NCBI GenBank assembly: GCA_026389015.1
Contig: JAPLIR010000021.1
Location: 1 to 35,598, forward strand
Length of the DNA stretch: 35,598 nucleotides
Source: Candidatus Dependentiae bacterium
Lineage (GTDB): Bacteria; Babelota; Babeliae; Babelales; Vermiphilaceae
Direction: 5' to 3'
In this document: positions 24,955 through 33,208 of the stretch, piece after piece
Layout of the letters: every line of letters starts with the position of its first letter
How positions within the stretch are numbered: the stretch's first letter is position 1
Translations under genes and position numbers: made by a program
Notes under the pieces: model-generated
The model's database searches: none
The model's input: the letters and a program-made list of their open reading frames with translations, nothing else
Told to the model about the DNA's origin: nothing

Positions 24955-26823
24955 ATGATACAAACAAATAACCTTAGTCTTGCTTTTGGCGATCAAATCG
25001 TTTTTGATAACATTTCCTTTACCCTCAATCAAGACGACCGCGTTGGCTTGGTTGGCCGTAATGGATCGGGTAAATCTACCCTTCTCAAGGCGATCGCCGG
25101 ACAACAACACCTGGATTCAGGAAAAGTTTCTATTTCTAACAAAAAAGTGGTCGCCTATATGCCACAAGAAGTGGTATTGGAATCTGAAAAATCAATTCTT
25201 GAAGAAACATTAACTGCCTCTGCTTCCTTAGTCAAAATCCAAGAAGAAATAGCAGCCCTTGAGCATCACCTATCCCTCGACCATGCAACGGCTGACCTCG
25301 AACGTTATGCAGATTTGCAAGCAGAGCTCTGCGAACTCAACCCTGCTCTTGTTAAAGCTCAAGCGCAAGAAATTTTAATTGGCCTTGGCTTTAGTGAAGC
25401 GCAATTGGCAACCACAGTAAACACCTTGAGTGTTGGGTGGAAGATGCGTATTGTATTGGCAAAGTTGCTCCTTCAAAAAGCTGACTTTTATCTCTTTGAC
25501 GAACCAACAAACCATCTTGACATCGTTGCCAAAGATTGGTTTTTAGAATTTTTAAAAACATCAGATTTCGGTTATCTCTTGGTAAGTCACGAACGTTATT
25601 TCTTAGATTACCTCTGCGAAAAGATTTTAGAAATTGAACGAGGCAAGGCAACCTTCTATAACGGTAACTACTCCAAGTATGTTGTTCAAAAAGAACACAA
25701 TCTTGAAATCTTGGAATCTGCCTACATTCAACAACAAAAAGAACTTAAACAAAAAATGGCAACCATCGAACGGTTCCGTGCTTCAGCAGCTCGTGCAAAA
25801 TCAGCACAGAGTATGCTTAAATCGGTAGAGAAACTCGATCTGATTACCATGCCACCTGCCATGAAAACTATGAAGTTCAACTTCCCTCCCGTCCAACAAT
25901 CGGGCAAAGTTGTGCTTGAAGTTGATGGCCTTGCTCACAGCTTTGGCGACAAAAAAATATTCAGCAATGCCTCATTCCAGATTGAACGTGGCGAAAAAGT
26001 TGCTATTGTTGCACCAAACGGCGTGGGTAAAACCACCCTGTTTAATATTATAATAGGCCAAATACCAAAACAAACGGGTACCATAACTCTTGGCTATAAT
26101 GTTATCCCAACAATCTTTGCACAAGATCAAAACAAATCACTCGATGGATCAAAAAACATCATTGAAAATCTTCATAACGCATGTCCTAAGAAATCGGAAG
26201 GAACCTTGCGATCATTCTTAGGTTCATTCTTATTCACCAGTGATGATGTGTACAAAAAAATAAACGTATTGAGTGGTGGAGAAAAAAACCGCGTTGGTAT
26301 GGCATGCGTTCTACTGCAAGATGCAAACCTATTGCTCTTGGATGAACCTACAAACCATCTTGATATTCAATCCAAAGAAATCTTGCTGACTGCGCTTAAT
26401 GCATTCCAAGGAACCATCCTTTTTGTTTCTCACGACCATGATTTTATTAATAAATTAGCTACACGCATTATTGAGTTGACACCTAGCGGAACCCATGGCT
26501 ACTTAGGCAACTACGAATCTTATCTCTATCAAAAAAAGCATGAAACATCTGCAGCACCTAAAGCAAAGAGTGCTTTTGCCAACCTTGCTGCCGTAGCTGA
26601 AGCCCCTAAAAAACCTGCTGGCAATCAATATGAAATTAAAAAACTGACTCGCAAGCTCGAACTCAAAATAGCTAAGCTCGAAAAAGATATTGCTGCCGTT
26701 GAGGAAACATTTTCTAACCTTACGTACGGTTCACAAAATTTTATTACGACACAAGAAAATCTCAACAAGCTAAAAGCTGAACTTAAAGATGCAGCACACG
26801 CTTGGGAAGAATTACATAAATAG
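24955..26823 (+). CDS. ABC-F family ATPase (622 aa)
   Basis: Two ABC domains sit on one chain without membrane segments, the ABC-F layout of ribosome-associated translation factors. Domain 1 has Walker A GRNGSGKST (~35-43), a variant signature LSVGWKMR and Walker B YLFDEPTNHLD. Domain 2 has APNGVGKTT, LSGGEKNR and LLLLDEPTNHLD. Both catalytic Glu residues are present. A linker of helical Lys/Gln/Ala character joins the domains. The C-terminal ~80 residues form a Lys/Glu coiled coil (LTRKLELKIAKLEKDIAAVE), as in Uup/YdiF-type members. The subfamily is not certain; a housekeeping translation role is more likely than antibiotic resistance. A strong terminator follows 20 bases after the stop. Confidence 0.95.
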   Translation: MIQTNNLSLAFGDQIVFDNISFTLNQDDRVGLVGRNGSGKSTLLKAIAGQQHLDSGKVSISNKKVVAYMPQEVVLESEKSILEETLTASASLVKIQEEIAALEHHLSLDHATADLERYADLQAELCELNPALVKAQAQEILIGLGFSEAQLATTVNTLSVGWKMRIVLAKLLLQKADFYLFDEPTNHLDIVAKDWFLEFLKTSDFGYLLVSHERYFLDYLCEKILEIERGKATFYNGNYSKYVVQKEHNLEILESAYIQQQKELKQKMATIERFRASAARAKSAQSMLKSVEKLDLITMPPAMKTMKFNFPPVQQSGKVVLEVDGLAHSFGDKKIFSNASFQIERGEKVAIVAPNGVGKTTLFNIIIGQIPKQTGTITLGYNVIPTIFAQDQNKSLDGSKNIIENLHNACPKKSEGTLRSFLGSFLFTSDDVYKKINVLSGGEKNRVGMACVLLQDANLLLLDEPTNHLDIQSKEILLTALNAFQGTILFVSHDHDFINKLATRIIELTPSGTHGYLGNYESYLYQKKHETSAAPKAKSAFANLAAVAEAPKKPAGNQYEIKKLTRKLELKIAKLEKDIAAVEETFSNLTYGSQNFITTQENLNKLKAELKDAAHAWEELHK

Positions 26824-26842
26824 CTTCATTTAATATTGACTT

Positions 26843-26883
26843 ATAGGCACGGTGTTTTATTTTTAATAAAACACCGTGCCTAT
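26843..26883 (+). terminator. Intrinsic terminator after the ABC-F gene
   Basis: An 18-bp perfect stem (26843-26860 with 26866-26883) closes a 5-nt loop (TTTTA). The lower half is GC-rich (GGCACGG). The right arm is followed by TTTAATAAAAA. The T-run is short, but the stem is very stable and lies 20 bases after the stop. Confidence 0.8.
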
Positions 26884-27041
26884 TTTAATAAAAATGTTTC
26901 TAACTCTTACATGAGCTTATTCCCTATTTATATCGGCCGTATCGCTTCATAATCAAAAAAAATATTTTTAATTTCATTTTTTTGTCTGCATGAGATAAAA
27001 TCATTTTGAAGATAATGCCTTTACACACGGGGTATGCCATA

Positions 27042-28004
27042 ATGAACAGACACAAAACAATCGCTTATTATGGGGTCATCATCGCTCTTGCGCTGAGCAC
27101 CTCGGGATGTCTGCATCTGCCGCCCTATCGCCTGAAACGGAGAAAGGTCTTTATACCTTTAACCACTCCTGTGTGTCCGCCAGAAAACCCATCAAAAGAA
27201 CACAGCATCTCCATTTGGATTCATGGCACGCGCTTAATTCCAAGACCAATTTTATTTAACTATTTCTATAGCAAACCTGGATTACACCATGCCAGCGTAC
27301 TAAACCAAAATTGTTACTTGTTACGAGAACTTGCCGACACGATCACCAATACTGATCCGCAACGATTCCCTTTTGATAATTTTTATATATTTGGTTGGTC
27401 AGGAGAGCTATCTGAAAGAACTCGTAAGGAAGCTGCCCTAGAATTGTATCAACAATTAAAAGAGCTCACCGTATCCTACTATGAAAAGTATAAGGTAAAA
27501 CCTAACATCCGCCTCATAACCCACAGTCATGGAGGCAACGTTGCACTCAATCTAACACAAGTAAAAAATCATCTTGATAAAGAGTTCACCATAAAAGAGT
27601 TGATTCTGTTGGCATGTCCCGTACAAAAGAAAACCATGGATTATATTCACGATCCTCTGTTTGAAAAAATATACGCGTTATATTCAAGCCTCGATCTATG
27701 GCAAGTTCTTGCACCACAATTTTTGTATCGCACAGAAGTGCATATAAAAAACAAAAAAGTGATACGCTCTAAAATGCCACTATTTTCTGAGCGGCGCTTT
27801 CCATCAAATCCAAAATTGGCTCAAATAAAGATAAAGATAAATGGCAATGCCATCTTCCACTCAAAGTTTACCTCATCAAAGTTCATGCAATTATTGCCAA
27901 GCATTCTCGACGAAGTTACTACGTGGCAAAAAGAAGAGCCACAATATCCTTACGACAAACCAGACACCAAGAGATTATTGAGCATTTCGACCAAGCAACG
28001 CTAA
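27042..28004 (+). CDS. Lipase-like alpha/beta hydrolase, probable lipoprotein or exported (320 aa)
   Basis: The ATG at 27042 is preferred: GGGG lies 9 bases upstream and the residues from there form a leader (MNRHKTIAYYGVIIALALST) ending SGC, a weak lipobox. The earlier in-frame TTG (27006) and ATG (27015) would lengthen the leader. The hydrolase core shows SIWIHGTRL (oxyanion strand), FYIFGWSGEL and the nucleophile elbow RLITHSHGGNVALNL, where the Ser lies in H-S-H-G. A later FHSKF may supply the His. The fold assignment is fairly secure; the substrate (lipid or other ester) is unknown. Its 3' end overlaps the convergent transketolase gene by 30 bases. Confidence 0.85.
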   Translation: MNRHKTIAYYGVIIALALSTSGCLHLPPYRLKRRKVFIPLTTPVCPPENPSKEHSISIWIHGTRLIPRPILFNYFYSKPGLHHASVLNQNCYLLRELADTITNTDPQRFPFDNFYIFGWSGELSERTRKEAALELYQQLKELTVSYYEKYKVKPNIRLITHSHGGNVALNLTQVKNHLDKEFTIKELILLACPVQKKTMDYIHDPLFEKIYALYSSLDLWQVLAPQFLYRTEVHIKNKKVIRSKMPLFSERRFPSNPKLAQIKIKINGNAIFHSKFTSSKFMQLLPSILDEVTTWQKEEPQYPYDKPDTKRLLSISTKQR

Positions 28005-29852
28005 TGCTTTTTTTACAATGCCAGCTGCATCAATGCCTGCCCATGCAAGAAGCTCTTGTGGTTTTCCTGAGCGTGGCAGTTGTGTAACAGCAAGACATTC
28101 AATGGTAATATCGGCGTTGCGTAATGCATACGTCACAGCCTCACCCAAGCCACCCTGCAGATAATGATCTTCGACGGTAATCAATTTTTTACCCGACGCT
28201 TGCGCAACCTTAATGATCGTTTCATGGTCAAGAGGTTTAATAGAATACAAATCAATCACTGCAACCGATATGAGTTGCTCTTGAAGTTTTTCGTAAGCCT
28301 TGAGGGCTTCAAAAAGAGTAACGCCTGCACCGACAATGCACAGTTGATCTTCATCACTTTGACGCACTACTTTGCAACCACCGATATAAAATTCTTCCTG
28401 CCAATCATAGATCACTGGCGTTGTCATGCGCGTTGTGCGCAGATAACTTATGCCGCGGTCGTATGCTACCATTTGTTCCACCAATCTATAGGTACACATC
28501 GCATCACTCGGATATAACACAATAGAATTTGGTAGTGCACGCATCTGCGCAATGTCTTCCAACGCCATTTGAGACGGCCCATCCTCTCCAATTGAAACAC
28601 CTGCATGCGACCCGACCAAACGCAGTGTAGCACTACCAATTGCAGCCATACGAATTTGGTCGTGTGCACGAGTTAGAAAACATCCAAAGGTAGAAATGAA
28701 CGGAATCTTGCCACGGCGATTCAGGCCAACGCCCATGCTCACCATATTTTGTTCAGCAATAAAACATTGGAAAAATCGATCGGGAAATTTTTCTTCAAAA
28801 AATTCAGCACCAGTAGAATTTTTTACTTCAGCATCAAGACTCACTACCGTATTACATGCAACGCCTGCAGCTCTGAGAGCATGGCCATAGGCAAAACGCG
28901 TAGCGACCTGTTCTCCTAATGTATAATGAGGGACCGTGAGTTCTTTCAAACATGATTGTTCGGTCCCATTAGATTTTTCAGGCACCGTAGGTTGCCAAGC
29001 AAAAGCTGCATCATCAAATTGTGCTGCCTCTAAAAATCGTTGTTTAAGATTTTCTAGAATACCAGGCAGCTCGTCTTTGGAAAATGATTTGCCATGAAAC
29101 CCTTCTTTATCTTGCGCAACATCAATGCCATACCCTTTTAATGTCTTGGCTATAATAATAGTTGGGCCTTCTTGATGCTCACGCGCTTTATCAAGCGCCC
29201 CCATGATTTGTTCCATGTCATGACCATCAACAATAATGGTATTCCAACCAAAAGCTTGGAATTTATTTGCATAGCGCTGTGCATGGTGACCATGCATTGT
29301 CTCGGTACTTTGCCCAAGACGATTACAATCTACAAGACCAATGAGGTTGTTGAGTTTATAATAAGCTGCAATTTCTGCAGCTTCCCACACAGAACCTTCT
29401 GCGACTTCACTGTCACCCATAAGAACATAGGTTTTGAAATTTCGTTTATCCAAACGCCCACTCAATGCCATGCCGGCACCAATTGAAAGCCCCATACCAA
29501 GAGAACCCGTTGCCGCCTCTGACCAAGGAAACCGCAACGTTGGATGCCCTTCGAGCACCGAATCAAACTTACGATAGGTTAATAGCTCATCCTCGGTCAA
29601 AACTCCCGCTTCCTTCCATGCGGCATAAAGCACCGGTGATGCATGCCCTTTGGACAAAATGAAGCGATCATTATTTTGATTGTCAGGGTTATGACGTTCG
29701 TACCGCATTGCATAAAAAAATAATGCCGATACAAGATCGGCTGCAGAAAGCGCTGAAGTCGGATGGCCCGAACCCGCAACGGTTGTCATTTTCAACGAAG
29801 AAACACGCAGTTGATATGCGTTGTGTTCAAGAAATTTTTTGAGTGTAGACAT
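27975..29852 (-). CDS. tkt: Transketolase, animal-type (625 aa)
   Basis: This thiamine-diphosphate enzyme moves two-carbon ketol units between sugar phosphates (non-oxidative pentose phosphate pathway). Motifs run in order: GSGHPTSALSAADLV, LSKGHASPVLYAAW, GSLGMGLSIGAGMA, the ThDP/metal motif GDSEVAEGSVWEA with DCNRLGQS (~147-185), the catalytic Glu in FIAEQNMVSMGVGL, DGPSQMALEDIAQMR and the C-terminal GAGVTLFEAL, ITVEDHYLQGG and LPRSGKPQELL. The length of ~625 and segments such as AFGWNTIIVDGH resemble the vertebrate enzyme more than the ~660-residue E. coli TktA. All key residues are intact. It overlaps the convergent hydrolase gene at its 3' end. Confidence 0.97.
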   Translation of the reverse strand: MSTLKKFLEHNAYQLRVSSLKMTTVAGSGHPTSALSAADLVSALFFYAMRYERHNPDNQNNDRFILSKGHASPVLYAAWKEAGVLTEDELLTYRKFDSVLEGHPTLRFPWSEAATGSLGMGLSIGAGMALSGRLDKRNFKTYVLMGDSEVAEGSVWEAAEIAAYYKLNNLIGLVDCNRLGQSTETMHGHHAQRYANKFQAFGWNTIIVDGHDMEQIMGALDKAREHQEGPTIIIAKTLKGYGIDVAQDKEGFHGKSFSKDELPGILENLKQRFLEAAQFDDAAFAWQPTVPEKSNGTEQSCLKELTVPHYTLGEQVATRFAYGHALRAAGVACNTVVSLDAEVKNSTGAEFFEEKFPDRFFQCFIAEQNMVSMGVGLNRRGKIPFISTFGCFLTRAHDQIRMAAIGSATLRLVGSHAGVSIGEDGPSQMALEDIAQMRALPNSIVLYPSDAMCTYRLVEQMVAYDRGISYLRTTRMTTPVIYDWQEEFYIGGCKVVRQSDEDQLCIVGAGVTLFEALKAYEKLQEQLISVAVIDLYSIKPLDHETIIKVAQASGKKLITVEDHYLQGGLGEAVTYALRNADITIECLAVTQLPRSGKPQELLAWAGIDAAGIVKKALALLGRNAQ

Positions 29853-29948
29853 AGGTTTTTAATGCCCCAGAAAAAAAGTATACCACATAGTAATGGGCAC
29901 TATACCAAACGGGCTAACAATTACAATATGCCTAATAAGCCGTATGAC

Positions 29949-30146
29949 TTATTTATGTTGATTAGGCTTGCGGAAATGACCTGCTTGTACTTTATCTTTG
30001 CGACGCCAATTGTCGTGATGAGCATGAGGCATCATGTTTACTATGCTTGCAGCGCCGCGGGATATACGATTCCACACAGAATGAAATCTTGTTTTCCAAC
30101 GATCCTTCAACTCTTGTGGCATTCCATGATTGATTTCTTTTTTCAT
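29949..30146 (-). CDS. Small basic protein, unknown (65 aa)
   Basis: The ATG at 30146 has an excellent ribosome binding site (AAAGGAG), so the longer frame opening at 30239 is not used. The product (MKKEINHGMPQELKDRWKTR at the start) is strongly basic and rich in His, Arg, Lys and Trp. It has no signal peptide or membrane segment, which suggests a cytoplasmic nucleic-acid- or ribosome-binding protein (inference). A 39-bp element shared with the DUF4160 gene lies 35-73 bases upstream. Unrecognised family. Confidence 0.7.
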   Translation of the reverse strand: MKKEINHGMPQELKDRWKTRFHSVWNRISRGAASIVNMMPHAHHDNWRRKDKVQAGHFRKPNQHK

Positions 30147-30180
30147 GATAGCTCCTTTTATTTGATCGAATAACACTACA

Positions 30181-30219
30181 TATAATAAAGCGTTGCCTTG
30201 CCATTGATCAGCATAAAAA
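30181..30219 (-). repeat. 39-bp direct repeat, copy 1
   Basis: Matches 30833-30871 at 36 of 39 positions (plus-strand core TTGCCTTGCCATT). Two of the three differences swap TGATCA for TCATGA, so a 6-bp palindrome is kept. It lies 35-73 bases upstream of the 65-aa gene on the minus strand. Confidence 0.85.
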
Positions 30220-30263
30220 GGGTGGAGCTCAAAAAGCAATAATTAATTGGATAATAACAAGAA

Positions 30264-30293
30264 AGACCCCAGATTATGCAGAATCTAGGGTTT
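30264..30293 (-). terminator. Probable terminator of the DUF2442 gene
   Basis: Arms 30264-30275 and 30282-30293 pair with one mismatch and one wobble around a 6-nt loop. Read on the minus strand, the GC-rich GGGGT is followed by the T-rich CTTTCTTGTT. The structure lies about 22 bases beyond the DUF2442 stop. Confidence 0.5.
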
Positions 30294-30314
30294 CATAAAA
30301 TCCTGTGATTAAAT

Positions 30315-30584
30315 TTAGGAGTATTTTAATGGATACGCATCTGGATATTTAAGCGATTCTAGATCAACATCAACATCAAGTGCAGGCCAATGCAGGTGAT
30401 GGCCATGGAAAAACTGTAAGTTATAGATTTGTTCTATGGTTGCTCCAAGAAACCAAGGAAATTGACTAAATGATAGAAAAAACTCTTGGTCATTAACCAG
30501 AATCCAAATTCCTTCTTTAGAAATATTTTGAATCTCAGCTTTGGCCGAAATGCTTTTTCCAAGCTTTTGTAATTTCTTTGACAT
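30315..30584 (-). CDS. DUF2442-family protein (89 aa)
   Basis: The stretch GIWILVNDQEFFLSFSQFPW (~25-44), then ATIEQIYNLQFFHGHHLHWP and the acidic LDVDVDLESL match the DUF2442 pattern as I know it. The family has no established biochemical role; it is usually found beside DUF4160, and such pairs are often suspected to be toxin-antitoxin-like. The ATG at 30584 with GAGGA just upstream is preferred to the TTG at 30593. It overlaps the 3' part of the DUF4160 frame by 50 bases, the usual arrangement of the pair. This gene appears intact while its partner carries a stop. Confidence 0.88.
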   Translation of the reverse strand: MSKKLQKLGKSISAKAEIQNISKEGIWILVNDQEFFLSFSQFPWFLGATIEQIYNLQFFHGHHLHWPALDVDVDLESLKYPDAYPLKYS

Positions 30585-30777
30585 GTTCCTCAACTACCTT
30601 TGCAAGTTCTTTAAGTTGCCGATCCTAAAAACGACTATAATCAGCAAGCGCAACCACTGGTTCAACCCAAAATTTTGCTTCTCCATCAGGCGATAAAATG
30701 TGTATGTGCATTCTTGTTTCTTCACGCGAGAAAAAAAAGAATCTATAATTTTTATACCTGAAAACCGTTGGACTCAT
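30535..30777 (-). pseudogene. DUF4160-family gene interrupted by an in-frame amber stop
   Basis: From the ATG at 30777 the frame reads MSPTVFRYKNYRFFFFSREE, then RMHIHILSPDGEAKFWVEPV and ADYSRF. This is a typical DUF4160 N-terminus. It then hits TAG at 30625-30627 (codon 51). The same frame continues after the stop with DRQLKELAKVVEEHVKEITK and AWKKHF, the expected family C-terminus, to TGA at 30535-30537. The total of 80 residues plus the internal stop equals the normal length, and no frame shift is needed. A nonsense mutation, a sequencing error or read-through are all possible. The DUF2442 partner gene overlaps it. Confidence 0.85.
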
Positions 30778-30832
30778 AAACTATCAATCCCTTATTAAAG
30801 TATCATAAAAACCAAGCAGATGACAATGGCAT

Positions 30833-30871
30833 TATAATAAAGCATTGCCTTGCCATTCATGAGCATAAAAA
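30833..30871 (-). repeat. 39-bp direct repeat, copy 2
   Basis: Second copy of the element at 30181-30219, same orientation, 56-94 bases upstream of the DUF4160 start on the minus strand. Sequence outside the 39 bases is unrelated. The position before two minus-strand units suggests a shared promoter/operator or a small dispersed repeat. Confidence 0.85.
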
Positions 30872-30935
30872 ACCAAGCCTTGATAATACAAGCTTTTCAA
30901 GACACTCTGGCAAAAAACTGTTAGTTTAAAACATT

Positions 30936-31934
30936 ATGAACATAAAATTTCTGCACAAAGTTGCCACCTGGCTTTTGCGTTTCCTTAAACTTCAATTGTT
31001 TATTTCTCTCGTAGCAATGCCCATGTTATTGTGGTGGGGATTACCCATATCCTTGCTCTCGCCCATCGGTAATCTTATTTTTGGGCCAGTACTTACCTTA
31101 TTTTTATCACTTTCATCATTGCTGTTTTTTACTGAGATGCTCTATATTCCCAATGGTTGGATTGCCAAACTACTTGATTGGACAACGCAAGCGTGGCTGT
31201 ATGTACTCAACATTGATGGTCACCCATGGCTTTATGGTTTTGCCAAGCCATCGTTGGCAATCCTCATTATAATTCCCGTTCTTGCACTGTGCGTTATTCA
31301 GTACAAAAGATTCACCAATACCCTGCAGAGTGTTGTTTGCCTAGGGTTGCTTCTTATTGGCTCATGTCTCTATCTCAAAACTAACTACGCCAAAACAGAA
31401 AGTATTGAAGAGCTTGCCTGTAATAAGGGGACATTAACTATCCTCCACGACTCTGCCGGCTGCATCGTGATTGACCCAGGCGTCATAGGCCAAAAAATTG
31501 CTGCCGCCTCCTGGACAGAATACACACTAGCGCCGCATCTGATTAAAACCAGTGGAAAAACCACCATTGATTGCCTCATTTTGTTACAACCGACAGCCAT
31601 GCTTTTTGATGCAGTAACCGCCCTTGTTACCAAAGTTAAAGTTAACACTATCTACCTGATTTACTGGGAAGGCCTAGTCCCTAAAAAAACATGGCACAGT
31701 TTTTTTGCCATGCGCAGAGCGCTTGAAGCCCAAGGTATTCCACTCAAAAGAATTGGCAACAAAGAACTAACCCTCAGAAGATCTGACCGTTCTTGCATCA
31801 CTATTACCCCGTTAAAACAAACCATAAAACAACAAGAAATCACCTATCCTGCTATTAAAGTTCATGGTTTTGTAGCTGATAAAATATTCGAATGCCATTC
31901 GTATAAATTCAAAAATCCCACACAAAAACCCTAA
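30936..31934 (+). CDS. Reduced ComEC/Rec2-like membrane protein with degenerate MBL-like domain (332 aa)
   Basis: Residues ~15-150 are hydrophobic, with the ComEC-type order: LLWWGLPISLLSPIGNLIFG resembles the end of the Competence domain, where the chain turns at SPxxN-hydrophobic-P. The rest (~160-330) aligns in layout with the ComEC metallo-beta-lactamase-like domain: CIVIDPG for the usual LIDTG, and DCLILLQPTAMLFDAVTAL where THxHxDHxGG would carry the metal ligands. Those His/Asp ligands are absent, so nuclease activity seems lost. At 332 residues it lacks the N-terminal OB part and half the channel of full ComEC (~700-750). It could be a remnant or a specialised short form. No obvious ribosome binding site precedes the ATG. 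Confidence 0.7.
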   Translation: MNIKFLHKVATWLLRFLKLQLFISLVAMPMLLWWGLPISLLSPIGNLIFGPVLTLFLSLSSLLFFTEMLYIPNGWIAKLLDWTTQAWLYVLNIDGHPWLYGFAKPSLAILIIIPVLALCVIQYKRFTNTLQSVVCLGLLLIGSCLYLKTNYAKTESIEELACNKGTLTILHDSAGCIVIDPGVIGQKIAAASWTEYTLAPHLIKTSGKTTIDCLILLQPTAMLFDAVTALVTKVKVNTIYLIYWEGLVPKKTWHSFFAMRRALEAQGIPLKRIGNKELTLRRSDRSCITITPLKQTIKQQEITYPAIKVHGFVADKIFECHSYKFKNPTQKP

Positions 31935-31997
31935 AATTCAACTCTCATCATTCAAACTCTTGCAATCTTTTCCCCTCTTTGGCTATGATAAATTATG

Positions 31998-32003
31998 TAT
32001 AAT
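31998..32003 (+). promoter_or_regulatory. Putative -10 element of the glycine-rich operon
   Basis: A perfect TATAAT preceded by TG lies 45 bases before the ATG of the first glycine-rich gene. No convincing -35 is seen. Confidence 0.45.
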
Positions 32004-32047
32004 AGAAATATTTTATCAATAATAATCATTAAAACAAGGAGTTTATA

Positions 32048-32698
32048 ATGAAGAAGTTTTGCACAAAAATGTTTGTACTGATACTCGGCACACTCATGGT
32101 GCTGCCCGAAAATATCGGCGCCAACGCACTGAATACCGAAGACAACACCGTCAATAACGATTTAGAAAGAGGCGGTGGTGGCGGCGGACGTGGTGGTGGC
32201 GGTGGCGGTGGACGTGGTGGCGGCGGTGGATCACGAGGAGGCGGCGCAAGCCGTGGCGGTGGGTCTCGAGGCGGTAGCGCAAGTCGTGGCGGTGGCAGTC
32301 GTTCAGGTTCTGGATCAAGATCAGGTTCAAGATCAGCTAGTGGTTCTCGCAGTGGATCACGTAGTGGATCACGTAGTGTTTCTCGTAGCGGATCACGTAG
32401 TGGAAGCTATGCGCACGGACGCGGTGGCTACGGTCGTGGCGGCTGGGGACGCGGCGGATACGGTTGGGGACGTGGCGGCTGGGGACGCGGCTGGGGCATA
32501 GGTTGGGGATGGGGCGCAGCTGGGTTCTTAGGCCTTTATTGGGGCGGAAGTTACTACAGCGATTGGCCTTCATTCTGTAACGCTTACGGCGCATGGGGCG
32601 AATGCTTAGTTTATGATGGATCTGGTCCATTACCTCTTGATGTACAAGAAGCTCTCGCTGAAAATTCTGCTGATTATGACGATGAAGACGAAGCTTAG
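32048..32698 (+). CDS. Exported RGG/SR-rich glycine protein (216 aa), first of three
   Basis: A signal peptide (1-26, ending NIGA before NALN) is followed by a short acidic segment, then RGG-type repeats (~38-85), Ser-Arg-Gly repeats such as SRSGSGSRSGSRSASGSRSG (~83-120) and a Gly/Trp/Arg region (YGRGGWGRGGYGWGRGGWG). A compact C-terminal domain (~150-205) contains GWGAAGFLGLYWGG, WPSFCNAYGAWGEC with two Cys, and YDGSGPLPLDVQEALAE. The last residues are acidic. The C-terminal domain is shared with the next gene. AAGGAG precedes the ATG. The function is unknown. Arg-Gly and Ser-Arg repeats are commonest in eukaryotic RNA-binding proteins, but a structural envelope role is equally possible. 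Confidence 0.88.
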   Translation: MKKFCTKMFVLILGTLMVLPENIGANALNTEDNTVNNDLERGGGGGGRGGGGGGGRGGGGGSRGGGASRGGGSRGGSASRGGGSRSGSGSRSGSRSASGSRSGSRSGSRSVSRSGSRSGSYAHGRGGYGRGGWGRGGYGWGRGGWGRGWGIGWGWGAAGFLGLYWGGSYYSDWPSFCNAYGAWGECLVYDGSGPLPLDVQEALAENSADYDDEDEA

Positions 32699-32729
32699 AC
32701 TTTTTTAGAACATTAAAAGGAATATTACG

Positions 32730-33173
32730 ATGAAAAAAATGTATACAAAGATATTCACTTTGTTACTCGGCATGGCACTCCTAGGAGTGCCATCTGCCCT
32801 TGATGCACGAGGCGGTGGCCACGGTGGTGGACATGGTCACGGTGGACACGGGCATGGTGGACATGGTCATCACGGCCACGGCGGTCACGGACACGGTGGT
32901 CATGGTAGACATGGTCATGGTGAGCACGGGCGCGGTTGGGGCCACGGCGGCTGGGGTTGGGGTAACGCAGGCTGGGGACTCGGCTGGGGAACAGCTTGGG
33001 GCTGGGGCGCAGCTGGATTTCTAGGTCTTACCTGGGGCAACAGATACTACAATAGTTGGCCTGCTTTCTGTGATGCGTATGGTAGCTGGAATGGATGTTG
33101 GACCTACGATGGATCTGGTGAATTACCTTACGATGTCCAAGAAGCTCTTGCTGCAGAAAATAGCTCTGAGTAA
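32730..33173 (+). CDS. Exported His-Gly-rich protein (147 aa), second of three
   Basis: The signal peptide (1-27, LDA before RGGG) is nearly the same as in the third gene. Residues ~28-70 are a His-Gly repeat (GGHGHGGHGHGGHGHHGHGG) with well over a dozen His, a likely metal-binding or pH-sensitive segment (inference). A Trp/Gly linker leads to the C-terminal domain shared with gene one: GWGAAGFLGLTWG, WPAFCDAYGSWNGC with two Cys, and YDGSGELPYDVQEALAAE. AAAAGGAA precedes the ATG, 31 bases after the previous stop, so it is co-transcribed. No family is recognised. Confidence 0.88.
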   Translation: MKKMYTKIFTLLLGMALLGVPSALDARGGGHGGGHGHGGHGHGGHGHHGHGGHGHGGHGRHGHGEHGRGWGHGGWGWGNAGWGLGWGTAWGWGAAGFLGLTWGNRYYNSWPAFCDAYGSWNGCWTYDGSGELPYDVQEALAAENSSE

Positions 33174-33208
33174 CGAGACAATGAAGATAAAGATTTAGGA
33201 GAAATGGT

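Noticed and set aside
29763-30173. 136-aa plus-strand frame over the transketolase start
   Set aside because: It runs opposite the conserved transketolase N-terminus and the small basic protein gene, with no features of its own.
30147-30239. 31-residue N-terminal extension of the small basic protein
   Set aside because: The internal ATG at 30146 has a near-perfect ribosome binding site and the extension overlaps the 39-bp repeat, which is more likely regulatory.
32175-32501. Alternate frames (Val/Ala/Asp-rich) within the glycine-rich genes
   Set aside because: They arise from GGN-rich repeats read in another frame; signal peptides, ribosome binding sites and shared C-terminal domains support only the chosen frames.
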